Shown here: piece after piece, positions 24,852 through 33,508 of the stretch
Layout of the letters: every line of letters begins with the position of its first letter
Position numbering within the stretch: the first letter of the stretch is position 1
Origin: Halomarina rubra
GTDB lineage: Archaea > Halobacteriota > Halobacteria > Halobacteriales > Haloarculaceae
DNA: 64,000 bases
NCBI RefSeq assembly: GCF_023699475.1
Contig: NZ_JALXFV010000003.1
Coordinates: 612,878 to 676,877 of the forward strand
Direction of reading: 5' to 3'
Program-made: the position numbers and the translations under genes
The notes under the pieces: model-generated
Told to the model about the DNA's origin: nothing
Databases searched by the model: none
Seen by the model: only the letters and a program-made list of their open reading frames with translations

Positions 24852-25822
24852 CGCTCCACCCCCGAGGCGTCGGGGAGGGTGCCTTCCTTCCGCCCGGCGA
24901 GCAGGTGGGCGATGGCCCGTGCCCCGGCCCGCGCGGTCATCGCGTCGCGGTCCAGCGGCGGGGCGCACTCGACGACCTCGAAGCCGGCGAGACGCTCGTC
25001 CGCGCCGACTCGTCGTAGCAGTTCGAACAGCTCTCGCGTGGTCAGACCACCGGGTGTCGGCGCGCTCACGCCCGGCGCGTGGGCCGCGTCGAGCACGTCG
25101 AGGTCGACGCTGACGTACAGGCTGTCGACGCCGCCCATCGCCGCCAGCGCGCGGTCGAGCGCGTCGTCGAGGTCCGCGCTGACCGCCTCGCTCGTGACGA
25201 CAGCACCGCCGCACTCGTCGACGAACGCGGCGTACTCGCCGGTCGTCTCGAAGTGTCGCGCCCCGACGCAGGCGTAGGCGTCCAGTCCATCGTCGAGCAG
25301 TTGGCGGTACGGCGTCCCACTGGTCGGTTCGTCGCGGACCGCACGCACGTCGAGGTGGGCGTCGAAGTTGAGGACGCCGACGCTGCCCGCCTCCAGCAGC
25401 GGCGCGACGTTCGGGTAGGTCAGGGAGTTGTCGCCGCCGAGGAAGACGGGGAAGGTGTCGCTGTCGTGGAGCAGTCGCGCGACGCCTTCGACCCGCTCCT
25501 GGAGGCTCGCGACGGTCGCGCCGGCCTCGTCGTCGCGGACCACGTCGCCGACGTCGACGCACTCGCCGACCGGTCCGTTCGCGAAGTGGTGGGTCTTGAC
25601 CGACGCCAGTTCCTCGCGGAGTGCGTCGGGGCCGTGGCGTGCGCCTCTCCGCCCGACGACGGCGTCGTCGAACGGTTCGCCGAGGAGGGCGACGTCGGCG
25701 CTGGCGAGCATTGCCGTCAGGTCGCCGTCGCGCGAGCGGACGACGTCGCCGAACTGCTCGTCGGCCGGGTCCGCGGAGGTGCCCGTCCACGCCGGCGCGT
25801 CGGTGAGGTCGTGGTCGCTCAC
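24848..25822 (-). CDS. hutG: Formimidoylglutamase
   Basis: The 324-residue arginase/ureohydrolase-family enzyme splits N-formimidoyl-glutamate to glutamate and formamide. Manganese ligands are in NFDAHLDVR and [14 protein letters not shown]. The first ligand motif reads GGDNSLT, with Asn where GGDH is the arginase rule. The gene starts from GTG (25820-25822) overlapping the hutU stop by four bases (GTGA). It is the second gene of the operon; the direct HutG route means no formimidoylglutamate deiminase is needed. Confidence 0.93.
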   Translation of the reverse strand: MSDHDLTDAPAWTGTSADPADEQFGDVVRSRDGDLTAMLASADVALLGEPFDDAVVGRRGARHGPDALREELASVKTHHFANGPVGECVDVGDVVRDDEAGATVASLQERVEGVARLLHDSDTFPVFLGGDNSLTYPNVAPLLEAGSVGVLNFDAHLDVRAVRDEPTSGTPYRQLLDDGLDAYACVGARHFETTGEYAAFVDECGGAVVTSEAVSADLDDALDRALAAMGGVDSLYVSVDLDVLDAAHAPGVSAPTPGGLTTRELFELLRRVGADERLAGFEVVECAPPLDRDAMTARAGARAIAHLLAGRKEGTLPDASGVER

Positions 25823-27627
25823 TCGCCGCCCGCCTCCTGTGGGTCGCGGTCCCGCATCGGGACGGCCACGTTCGAACGGTCGGCCTCGTCGATGGCCTCC
25901 TCGTAGCCCGCGTCGGCGTGGCGTATCACGCCCATCCCTGGGTCGGTGGTGAACACGCGCCGGGCCTTCTCGGCGGCCAGTTCGGAGCCGTCGAGGACGA
26001 CGTGGTTGTTCGTGTGTATCGAGTTGCCGATGCCGACGCCGCCGCCGTCGTGGACGCTCACGACGTCCGCCCCTGCGGCGCAGTTGAGCAGGGCGTTGAG
26101 AATCGGCCAGTCGGCCACGGCGTCGCTCCCGTCGCGCATCGCCTCGGTCTCGCGGTGCGGCGAGGCGACGCTGCCCGCGTCGAGGTGGTCGCGCGTGACG
26201 ACGACGGGAGCCGAAATCTCGCCCTCCGCGACGAGTTCGTTGATTCGGAGGGCGAACCGCGCACGCTCGGTGAGGCCCTCCGGGTCGTCCTCGGAGGAGT
26301 ACCCCAACCAGCACACCCGGCTCGGCAGGCCCTGGAACTGGACCTGCTCGCGAGCGAGGTCGATCCAGCGCCGGAGGTGCTCTTTCTCGGGGAACAGTTC
26401 GAGCACCGCGTCGTCGGTGCGGTGGATGTCGGCGGGGTCGCCCGACAGCGCCGCCCACCGGAACGGCCCCTTCCCCCGGCAGAACAGCGGCCGGATGTAC
26501 GCCGGGACGAACCCGGGGAACGCGAACGGGTCGGGGACCGTCTCGGAGCGGTACTCCTGGACTTGCCCGCGGATGTTGTTGCCGTACTCGAACGTCGTCG
26601 CGCCCGCCTCCTGGAGGTCGAGCATCGCCTGGACGTGGCGCGCCATCGTGTCGAGGCTCGCCTCGCGGTAGCCTTCGGGGTCGTCCTCGCGCAACTGGTC
26701 GGCCTCGGCGACGCTCGTGCCCGCGGGGTAGTACCCCTCCAGTTCGTCGTGGGCGCTCGTCTGGTCGGTGAGAAAGTCGGGGACGAACTCGCGCTCCACC
26801 ATCCCTTCGAGCATCTCGGCGGCGTTCGCGTGGAGCGCGATGGAGAACGCTTCGCCCGCTGCGGCGGCCTTCTTCGCCTGTTCGATGGCGTCGTCGAGGT
26901 CGTCGGTCTTGGCCATGCAGTAGCCCGTCTCGATACGTCGGTCGATGCGGGACTCGTCGACCTCCGCGGCGATGCAGACGCCGCCGTTCATCGTCACCGC
27001 GAGCGGCTGTGCGCCGCCCATCCCACCGAGACCGGCGGTGACGGTAATCGTGCCCCGAAGCCCGTCGCGGTCGGGGAACTGCTGCCGACCCGCCTCCGCG
27101 AGCGTCTCGTAGGTGCCCTGGAGGATGCCCTGCGTGCCGATGTACGCCCACGACCCGGCGGTCATCTGGCCGTACATGATGAGTCCCTCCGCTTCGAGTT
27201 CGTGGAAGTGCTGCCAGTCGTCCCACTTCCCGACGAGGTTGGAGTTGGCGATGAGCACCCGCGGCGCGCGTTCGTGGGTCGTGAACCGGCCGACGGGTTT
27301 CCCCGACTGCACCAGCAGCGTCTCGTCGTCGGCCAGTTCGCGCAACTCGGCGAGGATGGCGTCGTAGGCGTCCCAACTGCGTGCAGCACGGCCGGTCCCG
27401 CCGTAGACGACCAGTTCCTCGGGTTTCTCGGCGACTTCGGGGTCGAGGTTGTTGTTCAACATCCGGAGGGCGGCCTCCTGTCGCCACCCCTCGCACTCGA
27501 TGTCGGTGCCGGTCGGCGCGCCCTGGTACTCGCGCCACTGCTCGCTCGGTTCGCCGACGTCGTGGCCTCCCTTCGAGGCCCGGTCCGTCTGCTCGCTTCG
27601 CTTAGACGGTTCGGACGGTTCGGTCAT
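25819..27627 (-). CDS. hutU: Urocanate hydratase (urocanase)
   Basis: The 602-residue enzyme hydrates urocanate to imidazolonepropionate using a tightly bound NAD+ as electrophile. Conserved segments are [33 protein letters not shown] (dinucleotide-binding), [25 protein letters not shown], and [13 protein letters not shown] with the cysteine near the active site. [14 protein letters not shown] lies near the end. The N-terminal 25 residues are a hydrophilic extension rich in Ser/Glu/Lys. It leads the operon, 59 bp from the divergent regulator. Confidence 0.97.
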   Translation of the reverse strand: MTEPSEPSKRSEQTDRASKGGHDVGEPSEQWREYQGAPTGTDIECEGWRQEAALRMLNNNLDPEVAEKPEELVVYGGTGRAARSWDAYDAILAELRELADDETLLVQSGKPVGRFTTHERAPRVLIANSNLVGKWDDWQHFHELEAEGLIMYGQMTAGSWAYIGTQGILQGTYETLAEAGRQQFPDRDGLRGTITVTAGLGGMGGAQPLAVTMNGGVCIAAEVDESRIDRRIETGYCMAKTDDLDDAIEQAKKAAAAGEAFSIALHANAAEMLEGMVEREFVPDFLTDQTSAHDELEGYYPAGTSVAEADQLREDDPEGYREASLDTMARHVQAMLDLQEAGATTFEYGNNIRGQVQEYRSETVPDPFAFPGFVPAYIRPLFCRGKGPFRWAALSGDPADIHRTDDAVLELFPEKEHLRRWIDLAREQVQFQGLPSRVCWLGYSSEDDPEGLTERARFALRINELVAEGEISAPVVVTRDHLDAGSVASPHRETEAMRDGSDAVADWPILNALLNCAAGADVVSVHDGGGVGIGNSIHTNNHVVLDGSELAAEKARRVFTTDPGMGVIRHADAGYEEAIDEADRSNVAVPMRDRDPQEAGGE

Positions 27628-27686
27628 GTGTCGAAGCTAGCTAGCGTGTCGCAAATACTTTCGACCCCGCGTGCGGTGGGGGATTC
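27628..27686. promoter_or_regulatory. Divergent hutU/regulator promoter with palindrome
   Basis: The 59-bp space holds one AT-rich core, GCAAATACTTTCG (27651-27663). It reads as a TATA-like AGTATTTG about 28 nt before the hutU ATG on the minus strand, and as AAATACTT about 30 nt before the regulator ATG on the plus strand, so the two core promoters overlap and both transcripts would be leaderless. A perfect palindrome GCTAGCTAGC (27636-27645) lies between the TATA box and the hutU start. It would be a natural operator for blocking hutU transcription. Confidence 0.6.
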
Positions 27687-28325
27687 ATGTACGAGGCGAC
27701 GTTCCGCATCGGCGACGCGGGTGGGTTGGCGGCGCTGACCGCCGACACCGACGCCCGCGTCGAGCTGTGGTGCAACGACCACTGCGACCTGCTGTCGGTG
27801 ACGGGGGGTGACGAGTCGACGCTGGCCCGTCTCGAATCGCGCGTCGGCGTCCGAGAGTCGGTCGAACGCGACGGACAGGTGGTAGTCGTCACCGAGCGCT
27901 GTCTGCGCGAGGCGGGGACGACCGTCGACGAGTATCTGGAGCGGCACGGCTGTCTGCTGGTCCCGCCGCTGCGCTACGTCGACGGGGCGACGGTGTGTCG
28001 TCTCCTCGCGCTCGACTCGGCGGACCTCTCGGCGTGTTTCCGTGACCTGGTCGACGACGGTGTTCGCGTCACCGTCGACCAGAAGCGTTCGGCGGGGACG
28101 GTGACGCCGGGGTCGCCGCTGGGCGTCGACGAGTTGCTCCCGGACCTCACCGCGCGCCAGCGAGCGGCGTTCGTCACGGCGTACGAGCAGGGCTACTACG
28201 AGATTCCCCGGCAGACCTCGACCGAGGCCATCGCCGAGGTGCTGGGTGTCGAGCGCCGGACCGCCGAAGAACACCTCCGGCGGGCGGAGAACAAACTGGC
28301 GGCGGTGCTCGTGGCGCACCTGTGA
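27687..28325 (+). CDS. Bat-type (HTH_10) transcriptional regulator, probable hut regulator
   Basis: The 212-residue protein has the bacterio-opsin-activator type C-terminal helix-turn-helix at about 150-210: LTARQRAAFVTAYEQGYYEI, the characteristic PR-x-TS step, then EAIAEVLGVERRTAEEHLRR. The N-terminal 145 residues are a compact sensing domain with two cysteine-containing turns (NDHCDLLSV, VVTERCLREAG). There is no PAS or GAF domain, unlike Bat itself. Its divergent placement over a shared promoter makes it the likely regulator of hutUGIH; activation or repression, and the ligand, are not evident. Confidence 0.85.
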   Translation: MYEATFRIGDAGGLAALTADTDARVELWCNDHCDLLSVTGGDESTLARLESRVGVRESVERDGQVVVVTERCLREAGTTVDEYLERHGCLLVPPLRYVDGATVCRLLALDSADLSACFRDLVDDGVRVTVDQKRSAGTVTPGSPLGVDELLPDLTARQRAAFVTAYEQGYYEIPRQTSTEAIAEVLGVERRTAEEHLRRAENKLAAVLVAHL

Positions 28326-28380
28326 CGAGGTGATGTGTGAGTGTGACAGCGAACACCACACACAAGCTACTTGCTCGTTC

Positions 28381-28653
28381 ATGTCGGGTGACAGACCGAT
28401 GCAGGCAGTCACGCTGCTCACCACACTGACCCTCCTGCTCGTCCTGTTCGCGCGGGCCGACAGACGGTTCGACCGACGGCTACTCGGGGTCTGTATCGCT
28501 GCGTTCGCTGGCGTGCTTCTCGTCACGAGCGTTCCCGGTGTCCCTCACGCCGTCGTCGTGGCCGTCACCCTCGTCGGGGTCGGGTCTCTCGTCGCCGCGT
28601 CATTGGGCGTCGTCGTCGACCGGTATCTGGCTAGAAACGAACGGATAGCGTGA
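28381..28653 (+). CDS. Small membrane protein (90 aa)
   Basis: The protein has three hydrophobic segments at about residues 8-23, 33-50 and 54-77, with a basic loop RADRRFDRR between the first two. It ends YLARNERIA. The ATG at 28381 is used; an alternative ATG six codons downstream (MQAVTLLTTL) would give an 84-residue protein and is equally plausible. No family is recognised. It follows the Bat-type regulator by 55 bp on the same strand. Confidence 0.6.
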   Translation: MSGDRPMQAVTLLTTLTLLLVLFARADRRFDRRLLGVCIAAFAGVLLVTSVPGVPHAVVVAVTLVGVGSLVAASLGVVVDRYLARNERIA

Positions 28654-28727
28654 CTGTCGCCGTGCTCTCGTGCCACGCCAACGACCGGTCGCAGCGGTGC
28701 GAGCACCGTGTGCTCGTCTGACGAACG

Positions 28728-28736
28728 GTTAAGTAT
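28728..28736 (+). promoter_or_regulatory. Probable TATA box of the ribbon-helix-helix gene
   Basis: GTTAAGTAT is centred about 30 nt before the ATG at 28762, the spacing of a leaderless transcript. It also supports 28762 as the start rather than the longer frame that would begin at 28708. Confidence 0.5.
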
Positions 28737-28761
28737 CAGGAGTCGTAACCTTCGAGAAGAC

Positions 28762-29169
28762 ATGGGCAACAAGAACAAGACCATCTCGTTTCGCGTCAAC
28801 GAAGACGTGTTCGAGACCCTGCGGGACATCGCCGAGGAGCGCGACATCTCGCTGTCCGCCGTGTTCCGCGACTACGTCGACACCCTCGTTGCCCACGACG
28901 GTCAGGTCCGCGTCGTCCCGGAACACGAGTACGACGAACCCGCCCGCCAGGAGAGCTTCCCTCCGAAGGTCGAGGTGCCCAAGAGCTTCATCCGCGAACA
29001 CGAGCGCCTCGAACTGGAGGCCGAACACCTCCGCGACCAACTCGACGAGTACAAGCGCTACGTGACGAAACTCAGCCAGCGCGTCGAGGAGGCCGACGAG
29101 GAGGAGGTCATCCAACTGGAGGACCTCGACCCCGCCGACGACGACGACCACACGTTCCGCCTGGGCTGA
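28762..29169 (+). CDS. Ribbon-helix-helix protein with C-terminal coiled coil
   Basis: The 135-residue protein begins MGNKNKTISFRVNEDVFETL. The beta strand KTISFRV and the following two helices (FETLRDIAEERDISLSAVFRDYV) form a CopG/Arc-type DNA-binding unit, which dimerises. Residues about 75-115 form a Glu/Leu-rich coiled coil (HERLELEAEHLRDQLDEYK), and the tail is acidic. The combination suggests a DNA-binding dimer that also bundles or recruits a partner. The targets are unknown. Confidence 0.8.
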   Translation: MGNKNKTISFRVNEDVFETLRDIAEERDISLSAVFRDYVDTLVAHDGQVRVVPEHEYDEPARQESFPPKVEVPKSFIREHERLELEAEHLRDQLDEYKRYVTKLSQRVEEADEEEVIQLEDLDPADDDDHTFRLG

Positions 29170-29223
29170 CCCGCACACTCCGCGACCTACTTCTCTCGAC
29201 GCGACGTCCCGCCGAGCGACCGC

Positions 29224-29724
29224 TCACCGCGACGCGCCGAGCGTGAACGACCCAGGGTTCGACGTGCCGGAGACGAAGTACCCGAGATCGCCGTCCTCGT
29301 AAACGCGTCCACCGAGCACCCGGCCAGTGTCCCAGTCTGGCGGTGCCGGATTGTACGCCGTCCGCCCGGAGTCGTTGTCGGGGTCCTCGCCGTCGACCGT
29401 GAATCGGACTCCGTACCAGACGGGGTAGGCGAACACGTCCTCGTACGTCCGGGACTCGCCGGCGTCGAGGGCCACGCTCGCGGTCAGTTCGCGTTGGCGT
29501 TCCGGAACGACGGCGTCGGCGTCGCCGGTGACCGACCCCGGCCCGTCGTCGCCCGGTTCGGCCCCGACGGCCGTCACCTCGAACCCGACGGTGTGAGGGA
29601 GGTCGTCGTCGTTGACGAACCGGAGCGTTCCGGCGGGGAGGTCGGCGTCCCCGAACGTCGAACAGCCCGCGAGCGTCGACGCGCCGAGCGCACCGACCAT
29701 CGCGAGGAGGGCACGGCGGTTCAT
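29224..29724 (-). CDS. Tat-exported lipoprotein of unknown function
   Basis: The 166-residue product starts MNRRALLAMVGALGASTLAGC, a twin-arginine signal with lipobox LAGC (Cys 21), so it should be lipid-anchored outside the membrane. The mature part is acidic and beta-rich: LRFVNDDDLPHTVGFEVTAV, SVALDAGESRTYEDVFAYPV, WYGVRFTVDGED. This resembles an immunoglobulin-like or cupredoxin-like sandwich without copper ligands. The family is not recognised. It follows the winged-helix gene on the same strand by 61 bp. Confidence 0.78.
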   Translation of the reverse strand: MNRRALLAMVGALGASTLAGCSTFGDADLPAGTLRFVNDDDLPHTVGFEVTAVGAEPGDDGPGSVTGDADAVVPERQRELTASVALDAGESRTYEDVFAYPVWYGVRFTVDGEDPDNDSGRTAYNPAPPDWDTGRVLGGRVYEDGDLGYFVSGTSNPGSFTLGASR

Positions 29725-29785
29725 GTGAAAAGTGGCGGTCGAGCGAACAAGTCGGTTTCGGGGAGTGTCAGACCCGAGTGATTGG

Positions 29786-30133
29786 TCAGAACGCCGCGTC
29801 CGGGAGTTTCTCCGCGTTCTCGGCGAGCAGGTCGAGACCGGGTTCGACCGCCGCGAACGCCGGGCCGCGCGTGACGGTCCGACGTTCGCGGTTCCACTCG
29901 ACGACGCCCGCAGCCTCCAGTTTCGGGAGGTGGACGTGGTACAACCGGACGTCGTCGACCCCACTCCCGGAGTGCGACCGCGCCCCGGACTCCCCGTCGA
30001 CCGGCCGGTCCGCCGGGCGTTCGCCGACCAACTCGTCGGGGACTCGGAGCGAATCGCTCCCACGGAGCGCGAGGAGCACCTGCCGTCGGGGGCCGGCGGC
30101 CAACAGGTCGAAGAACGTGGATGTGTCTGACAT
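29786..30133 (-). CDS. Winged-helix DNA-binding protein (haloarchaeal HTH)
   Basis: The 115-residue protein begins MSDTSTFFDLLAAGPRRQVLLAL. Its pattern is that of the winged-helix domain common in haloarchaeal regulators: a recognition region DDVRLYHVHLPKLEAAGVVEWNRERRTVTRG and a C-terminal helix. The L-Y-H-V-H-L-P-K-L-E segment is diagnostic for this group. The ATG at 30133 is preferred over a TTG two codons upstream. TATA-like TATAAATTT (30158-30166) is centred about 28 nt before it on the minus strand. Confidence 0.82.
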   Translation of the reverse strand: MSDTSTFFDLLAAGPRRQVLLALRGSDSLRVPDELVGERPADRPVDGESGARSHSGSGVDDVRLYHVHLPKLEAAGVVEWNRERRTVTRGPAFAAVEPGLDLLAENAEKLPDAAF

Positions 30134-30157
30134 ACGCAAGACATCTGTAAACTAGAC

Positions 30158-30166
30158 TATAAATTT
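30158..30166 (-). promoter_or_regulatory. Probable TATA box of the winged-helix gene
   Basis: AAATTTATA on the minus strand is centred about 28 nt upstream of the ATG at 30131-30133. It is the clearest TATA element in the 136-bp space between this gene and the divergent DsbA-like gene. Confidence 0.55.
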
Positions 30167-30269
30167 AACCCGGGCGTGTGCGACACCGCCGGACCGGGCG
30201 ACGGGCGCGTGTGAGCGCTCCGCGCACGACCGAGCAACACCGATTCCCGGAACCGACGGAGTAGTTGTG

Positions 30270-30941
30270 ATGAATCATCGACGGGTCGGTCGACGGGAGG
30301 TGCTCGCCGGACTCGCCGGCGGTGGCGTGGCCGCGCTCGCCGGCTGTCTCGGCGTCGGCGGCTCCGACACCAGTCCGCTCGCCGACCACCCCGTCGCTGA
30401 GGGACTCGCCGACCAGCCCACGCAGGGGCCGGCGGTCGGCGACGCGACGGCGACCGTCGTCGCCTTCGAGGACCCCTCCTGCGTGCGCTGTGCGGCGTTC
30501 CACCGCGACACCGTCCCGCGTCTTCGTTCGGAACTCGTCGACCCCGGAACCGTGAGCTACGTCCTCCGACCCTACCCGGTCGTCTTCGAGTGGGGCGAGG
30601 CTGCGACGCGGGCGCTGTGGGCGACCTACGAACGCGACGCGGCGGCGTTCTGGGGACTGCTCGACCACTACTTCACCGACCAGGACGCGTTCTCGTCGGG
30701 AAACGTCCTCGACCTGACCGAGGCGTGGCTGACCGCCGAGACGAGCGTCGACGCTGCCGCGGTCCGCGAGGCGGCCGCCGCCGACGGCTTCCCCGCGCCC
30801 GTCCAGAGGAACCTCGACGTGGGTGAGGCCGCGGACGTCACCGGCACGCCGACGGTGTTCCTGTTCCGCGACGGCGAGTACCGGACCAGCGCGAGCGGCA
30901 GCGTGAGCTACGAGTTCGTCACGAGCGCCTTAGAGCTATGA
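30270..30941 (+). CDS. DsbA-like thioredoxin-fold lipoprotein
   Basis: The 223-residue protein begins with a Tat signal (RRVGRREVLAGLAG) and lipobox LAGC (Cys 26), so it is anchored outside the membrane. The thioredoxin fold starts at ATVVAFEDPSCVRCAAFHRD, with the active-site pair C71-V-R-C74. The cis-proline is in VTGTPTVFLF (P194), and the insert has the helical DsbA/FrnE pattern. It probably exchanges disulfides in exported proteins. ATG 30270 is used; a GTG one codon earlier is possible. Its stop overlaps the next ATG (ATGA), so it is made with a membrane protein carrying a CxxC pair. Confidence 0.88.
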   Translation: MNHRRVGRREVLAGLAGGGVAALAGCLGVGGSDTSPLADHPVAEGLADQPTQGPAVGDATATVVAFEDPSCVRCAAFHRDTVPRLRSELVDPGTVSYVLRPYPVVFEWGEAATRALWATYERDAAAFWGLLDHYFTDQDAFSSGNVLDLTEAWLTAETSVDAAAVREAAAADGFPAPVQRNLDVGEAADVTGTPTVFLFRDGEYRTSASGSVSYEFVTSALEL

Positions 30942-31567
30942 GCGGGGCGAACCGCGTTCGACGAGCGCTCGGTGGCGTCTCGTTACCCACTCGGCTCGAC
31001 GACTGGCGACTCGCCGCCCGGACCGCGCGGCTGGTGCTCACGGTCCCCCTCTACGCCGTCGTCGCGCTGGTCGCGGCGGTGCTGGCGCTCTCGGTGTTCG
31101 TGCTCGCACAGAACCTCACGGTCGTCGGCGACGTGGTCGGGGGCGGTCTGAGCGGTCTCCCGGTCGCGACGCGCCTCGAGATTCTCGCGGAGCTGTACCC
31201 GTTCGTCGGCACGTCGTTCGACCCGCTGGCGGGCGCGGCGGTGCTCGCGCTCGCCACACTGACGGGCGTCAACCTCGCGATGGTCGCCTACCACGTCCGC
31301 GAACACGGGCTGACGGTGTCGGGGAGCGGCGGTGGCCTCGCCGCCGTCGTCCTCGGGACGCTCGGGGCCGGCTGTGCGGCCTGCGGCACGGCGGTGCTCG
31401 CTGGCGTGCTCTCGCTGGTGGGCGTCGGCGGGTTGAGCTTCCTCCCGCTGGAGGGTCTGGAGTTCGCGCTGGTCGGCCTGCTCGCGGTGCTCCTCTCGAC
31501 GTACTGGCTGGCCGACGGGATGCGCGGCGGCGAGATCAACGGCTGTCCGGTCGACGTCTACCGCTGA
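30938..31567 (+). CDS. Membrane protein with CAAC motif, candidate redox partner of the DsbA-like protein
   Basis: The 209-residue protein has about four to five transmembrane segments (near 33-58, 97-118, 132-155, 156-170 and 175-192). The pair C146-A-A-C149 lies in or next to a membrane segment in the sequence GTLGAGCAACGTAVLAG, with a further Cys near the C-terminus (C203). It is translationally coupled to the DsbA-like gene. A membrane CxxC next to a DsbA-like protein recalls DsbB, VKOR or CcdA, but the sequence is not one of these as far as I can tell. Its 3' end overlaps the convergent gene by 10 bp. Confidence 0.8.
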   Translation: MSGANRVRRALGGVSLPTRLDDWRLAARTARLVLTVPLYAVVALVAAVLALSVFVLAQNLTVVGDVVGGGLSGLPVATRLEILAELYPFVGTSFDPLAGAAVLALATLTGVNLAMVAYHVREHGLTVSGSGGGLAAVVLGTLGAGCAACGTAVLAGVLSLVGVGGLSFLPLEGLEFALVGLLAVLLSTYWLADGMRGGEINGCPVDVYR

Positions 31568-32823
31568 CCGCGCGCTCGGTCGAGCGCGGCGAACAGTTCA
31601 CAGTAGTCCGCGAGCAGTCGCGGGAGCAAGAACTGCCGGCGGACGGTCTCGCGGCCCGCCGTTCCCAGTCGGTCGGCTAGCGTCTCGTCTTCGAGCAGTC
31701 GTCGACAGCGGTCGGCGGTCGCGTCGATGTCCCGCGGTTCGACGAGGTAGCCGTTCTCGCCGTCGACCACCTGGAGTGGGATGCCGCCAACGTTCGCGCC
31801 GACGACCGGAGTCTCCTTCCACAGCGCCTCCGACACCGTGAGCGCGAACCCCTCGCGCAGCGACTTCTGGAGCACGACGTCGGCGGCGCGTTGCATCGCG
31901 TTGACGCCCGCGTCGGGGAGGTCCGTCAGCAGGTGGACCGACGGGTCGTCGTCGGTCTCGGCGTCGACCGCCTCGAACACCTCCACGCCCTCGGGGTCGT
32001 CGTCGGGCATCCCGCCGACGAACGCGAGTTGCACGTCCGGCACCGACTCGCGGACCTGCCGGTAGGCGTCGACGACCCCCAGCGGGTCCTTCCAGGGGTC
32101 GAACCGCGACACCTGCACCAACAGCGGTCGGTCGGGGTCGACGGGGTAACGGTCCAGGTCGGCGGCCGCCGCCGCGTCGCCCGACAGGTCGTCGAGCGGG
32201 CGGTTCTTCGGCGCGAGCGGGTCGATGGCGGGGTGGACGACGGTCGTCTCCGCGTCGGAGAGCGGGAGCGCGTCGGCGTACGCCGGGCGACTCACGACGG
32301 CGTGGTCGACCGCCGCGAGGTCCTCGGCGAAGAACTCCAGATAGGCGGGCGACGGGTCGGTGAGGTCGATGTGACACCGCCAGACGAACGCGGTGTCGGG
32401 ATGTCGCTCGGCTAGCGACCCGATCATCCCGAGCGTCTGGGGGTCGTGGAGGACCACGACGTCGGCGTCGCCGTCGAACGCGGCCGCGTTCTCGGCGACG
32501 GTCTCGCGGTAGGTCGCCCGCATCGCGTCGGTCAGCGGGTCGCCGTCGCCCTGCAACCCGTTGTGGATGGCCTTCGTCACCTCGTAGAACGCGTCGGGAG
32601 CGGTGAGCACCTGCCAGTCGGCGTCGAGTCCGAGGTCGTTCGACAGCGCGACGAGCGGGTGGAGCATCTCCGCGACCCCGCCGCCGTCGGCCGTCGAGTT
32701 GACGTGGACGACGCGCAGGCACTCGACGCCACCGGCGGCGTCACGGACCGCCGCGCTCGTCTCGGCGTCGAGCACCGCGGCGTACGACTCGAACGTCCGG
32801 GCGGTCGTGGTGACGGACTGCAT
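31558..32823 (-). CDS. treT: Trehalose glycosyltransferring synthase (TreT-like, GT4)
   Basis: The 421-residue GT4 glycosyltransferase matches TreT, which makes trehalose from a nucleoside diphosphate glucose and glucose, reversibly. Diagnostic segments are STADGGGVAEMLHPL near residue 45, HDPQTLGMIGSL, WRCHIDLTDPSPAYLEFF, VQVSRFDPWKDPLGVVDAYR, and the C-terminal KSLREGFALTVSEALWK with the GT4 E-x7-E pair. Trehalose is a compatible solute and a carbon source in haloarchaea. The start is the ATG at 32821-32823. No trehalose phosphatase or OtsAB gene is nearby. It is convergent with the CAAC membrane gene. Confidence 0.85.
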   Translation of the reverse strand: MQSVTTTARTFESYAAVLDAETSAAVRDAAGGVECLRVVHVNSTADGGGVAEMLHPLVALSNDLGLDADWQVLTAPDAFYEVTKAIHNGLQGDGDPLTDAMRATYRETVAENAAAFDGDADVVVLHDPQTLGMIGSLAERHPDTAFVWRCHIDLTDPSPAYLEFFAEDLAAVDHAVVSRPAYADALPLSDAETTVVHPAIDPLAPKNRPLDDLSGDAAAAADLDRYPVDPDRPLLVQVSRFDPWKDPLGVVDAYRQVRESVPDVQLAFVGGMPDDDPEGVEVFEAVDAETDDDPSVHLLTDLPDAGVNAMQRAADVVLQKSLREGFALTVSEALWKETPVVGANVGGIPLQVVDGENGYLVEPRDIDATADRCRRLLEDETLADRLGTAGRETVRRQFLLPRLLADYCELFAALDRARGQR

Positions 32824-32942
32824 TCGTTGCCCTACCGTTTCGAGCGCTGGTATGTCAGTGTATCTCTCACTGGCAGGCGGTCGCGGCGCGGTCGCGGCGG
32901 TCCGGCGTGGCGAGACGTCGCGGTGCGGGTCGTACGCACCGG

Positions 32943-33395
32943 TCAGGAGAGGCGTCGTTTGCGGTCGTGGGCGTCGTCGGCCGCCTCGCGGTTCCCCTCG
33001 ACCTCGGCGAGTTCCTCGACGGCTTCGAGGGTGCGGACCGACTGGTCGAGGAACGACAGGACGTCGCCGGAGTAGGCGTACAGCATGTAGTCGTCGCCCA
33101 TCACGTCGACGATGGCGTCGGGGCCGAGCCCCTGCTCGCGCAGTTCCAGCAGGTAGCGCATGAACTTGCGCTCGGGGTGGCCACAGTGGGGGTTGGACTC
33201 GCAGTCGCAGTCGAGGAAGTCCGTCGCGAAGTCCAGCACCCGGTCCTGGGTCGCGTCGTCGAGGTTCGCGAGGTTCTCGCTCTGGAACAGCAGGTCGAGC
33301 GTCGCCCCCGAGAACGCGCTCTTCGGGAGATTCGTCTCCAGTTGCGAGGAGAGCTGACGGTGGTTCTTCAGGTATATCTTGTCCGTGATGGCCAC
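32943..33395 (-). CDS. Conserved haloarchaeal protein with cysteine cluster (possibly DUF5814-type)
   Basis: The 150-residue protein starts from GTG at 33393-33395 (VAITDKIYLKNHRQLSSQLE). It has a tight cysteine/histidine group, DCDCESNPHCGHPERKF (about residues 58-74), that probably binds zinc. A helical region LRYLLELREQGLGPDAIVDVMGDDYMLYAY-like segment follows in two parts. A similar module occurs, as I recall, at the end of an archaeal Ski2-like helicase, where it was named DUF5814; here it stands alone. The longer open frame upstream is not gene-like. It lies 119 bp upstream of treT on the same strand. Confidence 0.72.
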   Translation of the reverse strand: MAITDKIYLKNHRQLSSQLETNLPKSAFSGATLDLLFQSENLANLDDATQDRVLDFATDFLDCDCESNPHCGHPERKFMRYLLELREQGLGPDAIVDVMGDDYMLYAYSGDVLSFLDQSVRTLEAVEELAEVEGNREAADDAHDRKRRLS

Positions 33396-33508
33396 GGTTG
33401 GCGGAGTGTCGGCGGTCCGCGAGCAAAAGTTCGGCGGTCGCGCGGTCACGCTCTCGCGGGCGTGACCTCCCTGCACAGCTTTAACTCGATGCCGTGGTAG
33501 TAGGGCGC

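Noticed and set aside
30938-31567. Identification of the CAAC membrane protein as DsbB, VKOR or CcdA
   Set aside because: The pairing is suggestive, but I cannot match the segment arrangement or the other conserved cysteines of any of these families.
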